Part shown: positions 23,604 through 30,581 of the stretch, in pieces | Layout of the letters: every line of letters starts with the position of its first letter | How positions within the stretch are numbered: position 1 is the first letter of the stretch | Source of the DNA: CAZLNV01 sp964561095 | Lineage (GTDB): Bacteria > Bacillota_I > Bacilli_A > RF39 > UBA660 | Assembly (NCBI GenBank): GCA_964561095.1 | Contig: CAZLNV010000006.1 | Location: forward strand, 1-34,126 | Direction: 5' to 3' | DNA: 34,126 nucleotides | Translations under genes and position numbers: made by a program | Notes under the pieces: model-generated | Database searches by the model: none | Seen by the model: only the letters and a program-made list of their open reading frames with translations | Told to the model about the DNA's origin: nothing

Positions 23604-24806
23604 ATGGAATTAGATAATTGTATTTTATTTAAAGATAGAAAAATAATAGAAGAGGGGATAAAGAAAAAATATTATGCTCCTTATCAACTATATTATGATG
23701 CTGCTTTGCTAAAAATGGTATTTGAAAAACTTGGTATTGATTCATCTTCATTGAATGATGAACCACCTTATAATGATTATAAAAATAATTTAATGTATAA
23801 AAAAGAATTTGCGTCATATTGTGATTATTGTGACTTCATGGACAAAAATTTTGAGTTATATTTAAAGACTGCAAGAACTTTTTCAGATATATTGAAGAAA
23901 AATGAATTTATATATATGGAAAATTTTAATTGTTCAAGATCTTATACGATGAATGAAATGATAAAAATATTGCTAGATTTTTATGCTTCACTAGGTGAAA
24001 ATGAATATAACTTTGCATTAAAATATATTAAGGAAAAACGAATATTTTTGATACAAAAAGATTTAGATGAACCAGAAGTTGATGGAAAATGTTTTACCAC
24101 TAAATATTTGGGCGGTTCTTATATATTTGTAATATCTGCTGGCAAGATTGATTTAAAAACAATGATGAATATAGCTCATGAACTCGGGCATGCATATGAA
24201 AGAGAAATGGTAAATCACAAATTTAATAAATACAACGCTTTTGAAACTAAACATATAGTTGAAGTGAGCTCCATATTTTATCAAAGTGAATTTTTAAGGT
24301 ATCTAGAAAAAAATAATATAAATTATTTTGAAACTGTTAATTTAATAAATAGTTTTTATAATTGGGCATCTAGTTTTAATGAAGATTTACTTTCTATAGC
24401 TGATGAAGATTTAATTGTTGAAGAAGATAGTCTCTATACACTAACGGATAAAGACAATTGGTTTATCGGCAATGATTATGAATTTATAAAATTATTTAAT
24501 AAATGTGATGAAAATCTTAATATAACTGGTGAAGTTTTTCCGTTTTCTGCTGATGTAGATGATGATATATTGTATGGAAATGGGACATATATTGCATTGC
24601 ATTTGCAAGAATTGAAAAAGCAAGATCCTAAAGAGTTTAAAAGAGTATTTAATAATTTTCTTACTATGAGAACTTTGATGAGTTATGATGATATTCTAGA
24701 AATGCTTGGAATAAATAAAGAAGACTTTTTAAGTGGTAAACTAATTGAATCACAAGTTAAAAAAGATAATGAAGCATTTAAAAGAATATATAAAATGAAT
24801 ACATAA
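23604..24806 (+). CDS. M3-family-like oligopeptidase
   Basis: A 400-aa cytoplasmic zinc peptidase, no signal peptide. The zinc motif is HELGH (192-196), preceded by MMNIA as in M3 enzymes, with the third ligand probably Glu220 in HIVEVSSIFYQSEF. This fits oligopeptidase F/thimet-type enzymes, although at 400 residues it is shorter than the usual 560-600, with a reduced N-terminal region. It likely trims short peptides. The ATG at 23604 has AGAGGG at the right distance; a GTG two codons earlier overlaps that site. Single-gene unit between promoter and terminator. Confidence 0.85.
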   Translation: MELDNCILFKDRKIIEEGIKKKYYAPYQLYYDAALLKMVFEKLGIDSSSLNDEPPYNDYKNNLMYKKEFASYCDYCDFMDKNFELYLKTARTFSDILKKNEFIYMENFNCSRSYTMNEMIKILLDFYASLGENEYNFALKYIKEKRIFLIQKDLDEPEVDGKCFTTKYLGGSYIFVISAGKIDLKTMMNIAHELGHAYEREMVNHKFNKYNAFETKHIVEVSSIFYQSEFLRYLEKNNINYFETVNLINSFYNWASSFNEDLLSIADEDLIVEEDSLYTLTDKDNWFIGNDYEFIKLFNKCDENLNITGEVFPFSADVDDDILYGNGTYIALHLQELKKQDPKEFKRVFNNFLTMRTLMSYDDILEMLGINKEDFLSGKLIESQVKKDNEAFKRIYKMNT

Positions 24807-24832
24807 AAAAACAGAATTAAATTCTGTTTTTT
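24806..24832. terminator. Bidirectional terminator between peptidase and uppP
   Basis: AAAAAACAGAAT (24806-24817) and ATTCTGTTTTTT (24821-24832) form a perfect 12-bp stem with A/T tails on both sides. It separates two convergent genes whose stop codons lie within 30 bp, so it can serve both. Confidence 0.85.
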
Positions 24833-24834
24833 CT

Positions 24835-25650
24835 TTATAAAAATATTAGTACTAAAACGCCAACTATTAAACAATATATACTGAAATATAAGAAATTCCC
24901 CTTTTTAACAGCGTTCATAAACCATCTAAGTGTAAAGTAAGAAACTATGAGTGAAGCTATAAAACCAAGTGAATAAGGAAGTGCAATTATATTTAAATTA
25001 GAGCTCTCTAATATATCCTTCATTCCTAAAATAATAGTGCCCAAACTGATTGGGATATATAACATGAATGAATATTTTAATGCTGGGCTCCTTTTTATAT
25101 CTCTAAACAATGCTGCGATTAGAGTTGAACCACTTCTACTAATTCCGGGTATTAAAGCAATTACTTGAATTAAACCAATAATTATTGCGTCTTTCCACGT
25201 CAAATCTTTATCTTCTTTGGTTCCTTTTATATTTCTAACTAAGAATAAGAAAACAGCTGTTATTAGAAAAGATATCCCAACTAATGTAGTAGTTTGTAAT
25301 AAAGTTTCTATTTTATCCTTTAATAAAAATCCGGCAATTCCAACAGGTATAACACCAACTATTATTAACCAGCAATATTTAAAGTCTTGCTTAGTTTCTG
25401 GAGTTTTTTCTTTAAAATATTTAAAAAAGTTGCTTATTAATTTAGTTATATCATTCCAATAGATAATAAGTATTGCTATTAAGCTACCAAAGTTAACTAT
25501 TATTTCAAAGTTTAAATCATTAAGTACTCCTGCATTAGCGCCTAAAATTTGTTTAAATATAAAAACATGACCACTTGATGATATTGGCAATGGTTCTGTA
25601 AAACCTTGTATAACTCCTAACACTATATATTTTAAAATATTGACTATCAT
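24835..25650 (-). CDS. uppP: Undecaprenyl-diphosphatase UppP (BacA)
   Basis: A 271-aa polytopic membrane enzyme that hydrolyses undecaprenyl diphosphate to the monophosphate, recycling the lipid carrier for peptidoglycan and polysaccharide synthesis; also a classical bacitracin resistance determinant. Signatures are QGFTEPLPISSSGH (15-28) and PGISRSGST, the two active-site segments, plus about eight helices. Usual length for the family. AGAGGTGA precedes the ATG on the minus strand. It supports the undecaprenyl-dependent enzymes elsewhere in the window (TagO, the GT2, the flippase). Confidence 0.95.
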   Translation of the reverse strand: MIVNILKYIVLGVIQGFTEPLPISSSGHVFIFKQILGANAGVLNDLNFEIIVNFGSLIAILIIYWNDITKLISNFFKYFKEKTPETKQDFKYCWLIIVGVIPVGIAGFLLKDKIETLLQTTTLVGISFLITAVFLFLVRNIKGTKEDKDLTWKDAIIIGLIQVIALIPGISRSGSTLIAALFRDIKRSPALKYSFMLYIPISLGTIILGMKDILESSNLNIIALPYSLGFIASLIVSYFTLRWFMNAVKKGNFLYFSIYCLIVGVLVLIFL

Positions 25651-25666
25651 ACGTCACCTCTAATTA

Positions 25667-25701
25667 ATTATATAATAATCCTAGAAAAATAGAAATATAA
25701 T
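25667..25701. promoter_or_regulatory. Divergent -10 elements between uppP and the small membrane protein
   Basis: On the minus strand TATAAT (25672-25667) lies 16 nt before the uppP start. On the plus strand TATAAT (25696-25701) lies 20 nt before the ATG at 25722. The two face away from each other within 35 bp. No consensus -35 is seen for either. Confidence 0.45.
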
Positions 25702-25721
25702 TTAATACACGGGGGTGTAAA

Positions 25722-25925
25722 ATGCTTCTTAAAATACTTATGTTTTTAACTGGGGTAGTTATGTGTTCTTTATCTTTAACATTTATAGTGCTTTACTTAA
25801 ATATGATAAATTTAGGGTATAGTTTAATGGAATTTGTAAACTTTATTATTAGTAGATGGGAATGCTATTTGTTAATAGTTGGAATAATATTAATTATATT
25901 TTCATTAAGGAAAAGGAGAAAATAA
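25722..25925 (+). CDS. Small two-TM membrane protein
   Basis: A 67-aa protein with helices at about 4-26 and 48-63, a short loop with NLGYSLMEFVNFIISRWE, and a basic end LRKRRK. The start has GGGGGTG upstream. It ends 2 nt before the next ATG, whose AAGGAG ribosome site is inside this gene, so the two are co-translated. I recognise no function. Confidence 0.7.
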   Translation: MLLKILMFLTGVVMCSLSLTFIVLYLNMINLGYSLMEFVNFIISRWECYLLIVGIILIIFSLRKRRK

Positions 25926-25927
25926 TA

Positions 25928-26572
25928 ATGATATTTGTATATGATCTATCGGTAAATTTTAATGACGAGGCATATAAATTTTATGAATGGAAAGAAACTG
26001 ATGAAATAGAGTATTTGAAAAAAAGTGTACTAATAAAAGTAAGCAATTATTTATATAGAAAAATAATTTCTAATAATATAATTGTTGACTCTATGTTTCT
26101 AAATACTATAAAAGATAAAAGTGAACTGATAAAAAATAAAAAATATGAAAAATTAGAATTTATGTGCATATTTACAAATGGAGAAGATAGTGTTGGCGTA
26201 ATTTTTAATTCAGACGGAAAAATAATGGAATATACTAAATTTACATTACAAGATGAAATAGAATTATTGGAAATATCTTATTCTTTAAAAATTAAGAAAA
26301 TAAATTATAAGGAAATAACAAATAATGATTATAATATTTCTTTTGTTACAAGAGAAGGTAAAAAAATAATAAAATTAATTTTAAATGAATTAGAAAAAAT
26401 TAAAGATGAAAAAGACAAATTAAATTATCTATATTACGAATGGTTTAATCATAAATGTGAACTAGATAATCCTTATGATGAACTAGTTAATAGTATTAAA
26501 TCATATTATGATGAATCACATATGAAATTTTTGGATATTTTAAATATAATTTCTATTAAAAATAATGTATAA
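25928..26572 (+). CDS. DUF3603/UPF0736-like protein
   Basis: A 214-aa soluble protein. The opening MIFVYDLSVNFND followed by FYEWKETDEIEYLKK, and later KLEFMCIFTNG and GVIFNSDGKI, resembles the DUF3603 (UPF0736, YjbA of Bacillus) family, whose role is unknown. The ATG at 25928 has AAGGAG about 10 nt upstream; a longer reading frame starting at 25856 would overlap the previous gene by 70 nt and adds a non-conserved stretch, so it is not used. Second gene of a three-gene unit. Confidence 0.65.
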   Translation: MIFVYDLSVNFNDEAYKFYEWKETDEIEYLKKSVLIKVSNYLYRKIISNNIIVDSMFLNTIKDKSELIKNKKYEKLEFMCIFTNGEDSVGVIFNSDGKIMEYTKFTLQDEIELLEISYSLKIKKINYKEITNNDYNISFVTREGKKIIKLILNELEKIKDEKDKLNYLYYEWFNHKCELDNPYDELVNSIKSYYDESHMKFLDILNIISIKNNV

Positions 26573-26612
26573 AATATTTTTTATTGTAAAAGATATTATT
26601 AAGGAGGAATAT

Positions 26613-27155
26613 ATGAAAAAGTTAATTTTGGTTTTAGCAAGTGTTATGCTGTTGATAGGATGCACGAATAACTCCCCTACAAAAAGGACTGAAGAATTTT
26701 TGACTAAATATCAATCATTATCAGATGATGTTATGTCCGACTTGGATTTATCTGCAGAAACTGAAAACCTGGGTTCGACTTCTACTGCCACTTATAAGGA
26801 TGTTATCAAAAGGCAATATCAAAATATGAAGTATGAGATAACAAATGAAACAGTTAATGGTGATGAAGCTATTGTAACTGCTAAAATTACTGTGTATGAT
26901 TTATATAAAGTAAGAAGTGAATCACAAACTTATATGATGACGAATCCAACAGAGTTTAATGATGAAACAGGAACCTATAGTCAAAATAAATTTAGAGAAT
27001 ATGAACTGAGTAAGATGCTTAAAACCAATAATACTATAGATTATACTATTGACTTCTATTTAGAAAAAGTAGATGATACTTGGACAATGAAAGAATTAAG
27101 TAATACTACAAAAGAAAAACTTCATGGCATATACAATTATGAATCAGAGCAATAA
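26613..27155 (+). CDS. Putative lipoprotein of unknown function
   Basis: A 180-aa secreted lipoprotein. The signal peptide MKKLILVLASVMLLIGC ends in a lipobox (LIGC, Cys17). The mature part begins TNNSPTKRTEEFLTKY and has an alpha+beta pattern (VNGDEAIVTAKITVYD, IDFYLEKVDDTWTMKEL) like NTF2-like or DUF4878-type extracellular domains. It starts at 26613 with a perfect AAGGAGG; an in-frame ATG 48 nt earlier overlaps the preceding gene and is not preceded by a ribosome site. The stop codon is in the terminator loop. Confidence 0.8.
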   Translation: MKKLILVLASVMLLIGCTNNSPTKRTEEFLTKYQSLSDDVMSDLDLSAETENLGSTSTATYKDVIKRQYQNMKYEITNETVNGDEAIVTAKITVYDLYKVRSESQTYMMTNPTEFNDETGTYSQNKFREYELSKMLKTNNTIDYTIDFYLEKVDDTWTMKELSNTTKEKLHGIYNYESEQ

Positions 27156-27168
27156 ATGCTCTTTTTTT
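27146..27168 (+). terminator. Terminator after the lipoprotein gene
   Basis: AGAGCA and TGCTCT pair around a 5-nt loop containing the stop codon, followed by seven Ts. Confidence 0.85.
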
Positions 27169-27191
27169 ATGCCAATTTATATGTTATTTTA

Positions 27192-27231
27192 TTGACAAAA
27201 TCCGACAGTTTTAGTACTCTTATTTTAGAAT
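27192..27231 (+). promoter_or_regulatory. Promoter region of the protease/cohesin operon
   Basis: TTGACA (27192-27197) is a consensus -35, but the hexamer 17 nt on (TACTCT) is poor. Alternatively CCGACA (27202-27207) and TAGAAT (27226-27231) are spaced by 18 nt, and TAGAAT sits 15 nt before the ATG, as in other units of this window. The stretch 27192-27216 resembles the one upstream of the autolysin operon. Either or both may be used. Confidence 0.5.
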
Positions 27232-27246
27232 AGGATAAAAGGTTTT

Positions 27247-30200
27247 ATGAAAAAAATAAGAATACTTTTGTGTTTATGCATATGCATGTTTTTTAATGTA
27301 GGATTTACATATTCTAAAGAAATAAAAGGCAATGATGGAGATATTAATCCTTTATATCTAGAATATGAAAAATTAAGTGATGCTGAGAAAGAAAAAGTAA
27401 CAATTACACCGAATAAGTATATTCACTACTATAAGAAGTCAACAAAACCGGAGTTTAAAAAAGGAACTTTTGCTGTTGATCCAACGTATCCCACTACATT
27501 TGATTTAAGAAATGTAAATGGAAATAATTACGTAGCGCCTATTGATAATCAAGGCCAAACTAGTTTGTGCTGGGCATTCTCTGCTAATAATTCGCTTGAA
27601 TCATATATGCTAAAGAATTCTATGGGCGAATTTAATTTTTCTGAGAGGCAATTAGATTATGCATTATCAAAAGATGGAGTAACAGGGAAAAATTTATATA
27701 ATTATCGTGAATTACTTTCTGGTGGTTCAAATTTTTATGTTAATCTTTTATGGTTTGGCGGTGTTTCTCCAGTAACTGAAGAAGTATTTGGAGCTTTTAA
27801 TGAACTAAATACAGTAAAAACTTTGGATGAAGTTCTTTCATATGAAAATGTTGAATATGATGTTACAGGGGTCGCATTTTTGCCTTCATTTTATATAGAT
27901 AGCGAATGGAATAATACAGAATTAAAAGCAAATGTTTTAGAATATAATAAAATAATAAAAACACACATTATGAATTATGGAGCAATTAGTTCATCTATAT
28001 ACTGGTATTTCTTTAATCCAGAAACAAATCTATTATATAATCCGGGGACTGCAGATTTTAATGATTATTATGATACTGGTCATGCAGCTACAATAATCGG
28101 ATGGAATGACAGTTATGGTGATATTGATGATGATGGAATAGGTGATGGTGCTTGGCTAATTCAGAATACTTGGGGAGGTATATATAGCTACTATTACGTA
28201 TCATATTATGATGAAAATATTGTAGAAGATATGATCGGAGTAAAAGCAGTAGAAGAAAAAGATTGGGACAACATGTATTTTGAAGGGAGTGCTGAAGTAA
28301 ATAATATATCTTCAAATACATTGGTATATAATTATGAAAAAGATAATTCTACTGAAGCATTAAAATATATAAAATTATATGCTTATAATGATGAGAATGA
28401 AACAAGTACAATGAATGTTTCAATAAAAGAAAAAAGTGATGCTAGTTACATAAATATTGGTGATTTCAATATAACTGATGGAATAAGTATTATTAATCTT
28501 GGTGATTATGAAGTTGATGACGATTTTCAAGTTAAATTTGTAAGTGATAATTTATATTATTCTGCAAATCTTGTTACGAGTAATGTAAATTCAGTTCAAC
28601 CTTCAATTACTATTTCTTCAGTGGTTCAACCTTTCGATATTGATTATTCTTTAGGAGAAATAGTTGTCTTAACTAAAGGTATTAATACTGGCGAAATATT
28701 AGACGTAAAAATTGTGAATGAAAACAATGTAGATATAACAAGCAGATTTGATATAGTTTCTAACCCTGTTGTAAATGACATAACTTCTATAAATTTTAAT
28801 TTAAAAGATGGTCAAAATCTTAATAATATATTTGATTTTAAAGTTATAGTATATAAAGATGAAATTAGTGATGAAAAAGAAATGTTTATTTATAATTTGG
28901 AAGGCAAGGGCACTGAAGAAGAACCTTATTTAATTAGTTCAGTCATTGATTTTCGTGGAATTGGGTCGCATGAATTAAACTCCGAAGGTTGCTATAAAAG
29001 CACTAAATATTTTAAACTAGTTAATAATATTAATTTTTTAGCTGTATATTCAGATATACATGGCATATATTTATGTAATGCCGTAATTGATGGAGATGGA
29101 TATACAATTTATAATTATAAATCTAATATTGGCGCGGCATTATTTAATACTATTAAAAATGTAGAAATAAAAAATTTGAGATTAGATTATTTTGACATTA
29201 AACTTTCAGAGGGAAGTACAGGAGTTAATGAAGAGATAGCGCCTTTAGCTTCAGGAGTTTTTAACAGTAAATTATCTAACATATATATAGGACGTAATGT
29301 AAAAATTACAAATGAAGTCTCGCTTTATTCTTCTTCTGGGATGGTAGGATACTTTGAAAATAGTTCCATTACAAATTCATACAGTGAAGCTGTAATAACA
29401 TCATATAATCAAGGCACATTTGCAGATGTTGTTGGTATAGTCGGTAATGCGATATTCGACTTTGAAAAGTTAGATGCAACTAGTCCTTCTAGTTTGACTA
29501 TTGAAAATAATTATTTTAAGGGAACAATAGCTGTTATTAAAGATGAAAATTCTAATAACGTTTCAGATAATTATGAATTATATGGTGTAACAGGTAATTT
29601 AGTATATCGCACTACTCCAAATAGCACTCAAAATCCTAATGGTTATGGGATGATTATTAGAAACAATTATTTTACTAATAATGAATTAGAGGAAGAAGAA
29701 GGGTTAGTATATTACTATCCTACTGACACAATTGGAAACATTGTAACATCTGGGGATGCATCATTAGCAATTTTAACAAGTTCTAATAATTTAAAGAAAA
29801 CAAATGCAGAGATGCTTGAACAAGCTACTTATGCTGGATTTGACTTTACTAATACTTGGAATATATTAGAAAATAAAACTCCTATATTGAGAATAATTAA
29901 AACTACTCCAGCAGCAACATCAATAGAAATTGATGTAGATTATACAATATTTTATCTTAATGAAAACGGAATTTTTATTGACATAATTGCAGAACCTGAA
30001 GAGTATGTAGACATTGCGTGGAGTGCTACAAATGAAAATGTAACTAGTATGGACGTTGATATATATGGAGGAGTGTGGCTATACACACAAGGTGTTGGTA
30101 CTTCTCAATTATGTGTTGAAGACATAAACGGAGGTGCACAGGATTGTGTAACAATAGAAGTACGAGAATTAAAACTATTAAATAGTGAAGAATTTAGAGT

Positions 30201-30576
30201 TGATAATACGAGCCAATATGTATACATGTTAGATTCATTAAATGTAAGCGATATTATTTCAGGAATCGGCTACCAAGCTAAAACAATAGAAGTAATAAAA
30301 AATGATGAAAATTCTTCTTATGTAGGGACTGGTTCTGTAATAAAATTTTGCGGTAATAGTAATAATTGTTATCAATATGAGACAATCATTCCAGCGGATG
30401 TAAATGGTGATGGTGAAATAGATGTATTCGATCTTATAAATGTTCAAAAAGAAATTTTAGGTATTGAAGAATTAAGTAAAAATTCATATTGGACAGCCGC
30501 GGATTATGAATCAGATGACGAAATCGATATATTTGACTTAATAAAAATTAATAAAAGAATATTAGGAATGGAGTGA
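27247..30576 (+). CDS. Secreted papain-family (C1) protease with C-terminal dockerin
   Basis: A 1109-aa exported cysteine protease. Signal peptide 1 to about 23. The C1 catalytic domain is about 83-325: oxyanion Gln102, catalytic Cys108 in TSLCWAFS, His279 in DTGHAATIIGW, Asn307 in LIQNTWGG. It is followed by beta-rich regions, including a GTEEEPYLISS start that often opens right-handed beta-helix/GLUG-type repeats (about 555-800) and a Big_2-like Ig domain (about 900-975). Then come a pre-dockerin module and a dockerin at 1049-1109 with two Ca loops: DVNGDGEIDVFDLINVQK and DYESDDEIDIFDLIKINK. The second loop has Glu and Ser-Asp at usual Asn/Gly positions. The start has only a weak AAAGG site. 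The downstream gene, whose reading starts at its 3' end, encodes a cohesin protein. Likely degrades surface or host proteins while docked on the cell; target unknown. Confidence 0.88.
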   Translation: MKKIRILLCLCICMFFNVGFTYSKEIKGNDGDINPLYLEYEKLSDAEKEKVTITPNKYIHYYKKSTKPEFKKGTFAVDPTYPTTFDLRNVNGNNYVAPIDNQGQTSLCWAFSANNSLESYMLKNSMGEFNFSERQLDYALSKDGVTGKNLYNYRELLSGGSNFYVNLLWFGGVSPVTEEVFGAFNELNTVKTLDEVLSYENVEYDVTGVAFLPSFYIDSEWNNTELKANVLEYNKIIKTHIMNYGAISSSIYWYFFNPETNLLYNPGTADFNDYYDTGHAATIIGWNDSYGDIDDDGIGDGAWLIQNTWGGIYSYYYVSYYDENIVEDMIGVKAVEEKDWDNMYFEGSAEVNNISSNTLVYNYEKDNSTEALKYIKLYAYNDENETSTMNVSIKEKSDASYINIGDFNITDGISIINLGDYEVDDDFQVKFVSDNLYYSANLVTSNVNSVQPSITISSVVQPFDIDYSLGEIVVLTKGINTGEILDVKIVNENNVDITSRFDIVSNPVVNDITSINFNLKDGQNLNNIFDFKVIVYKDEISDEKEMFIYNLEGKGTEEEPYLISSVIDFRGIGSHELNSEGCYKSTKYFKLVNNINFLAVYSDIHGIYLCNAVIDGDGYTIYNYKSNIGAALFNTIKNVEIKNLRLDYFDIKLSEGSTGVNEEIAPLASGVFNSKLSNIYIGRNVKITNEVSLYSSSGMVGYFENSSITNSYSEAVITSYNQGTFADVVGIVGNAIFDFEKLDATSPSSLTIENNYFKGTIAVIKDENSNNVSDNYELYGVTGNLVYRTTPNSTQNPNGYGMIIRNNYFTNNELEEEEGLVYYYPTDTIGNIVTSGDASLAILTSSNNLKKTNAEMLEQATYAGFDFTNTWNILENKTPILRIIKTTPAATSIEIDVDYTIFYLNENGIFIDIIAEPEEYVDIAWSATNENVTSMDVDIYGGVWLYTQGVGTSQLCVEDINGGAQDCVTIEVRELKLLNSEEFRVDNTSQYVYMLDSLNVSDIISGIGYQAKTIEVIKNDENSSYVGTGSVIKFCGNSNNCYQYETIIPADVNGDGEIDVFDLINVQKEILGIEELSKNSYWTAADYESDDEIDIFDLIKINKRILGME

Positions 30577-30581
30577 TAGAA

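Noticed and set aside
27207..27220. GTTTTAGTACTC-like stretch resembling the start of type II CRISPR repeats or tracrRNA partners
   Set aside because: It occurs once, with no spaced copies, no cas genes and no anti-repeat; it lies in the protease promoter region.
30574..30576. TGA read as tryptophan (Mycoplasma-type code)
   Set aside because: TGA occurs as the natural end of the protease and the 1359-aa gene with proper downstream starts, and none occurs inside conserved coding regions.
30573..30581. GTG start of the second cohesin gene overlapping the protease stop
   Set aside because: The GTG is part of the ribosome site GGAGTGAT for the ATG at 30582, which begins a normal signal peptide.
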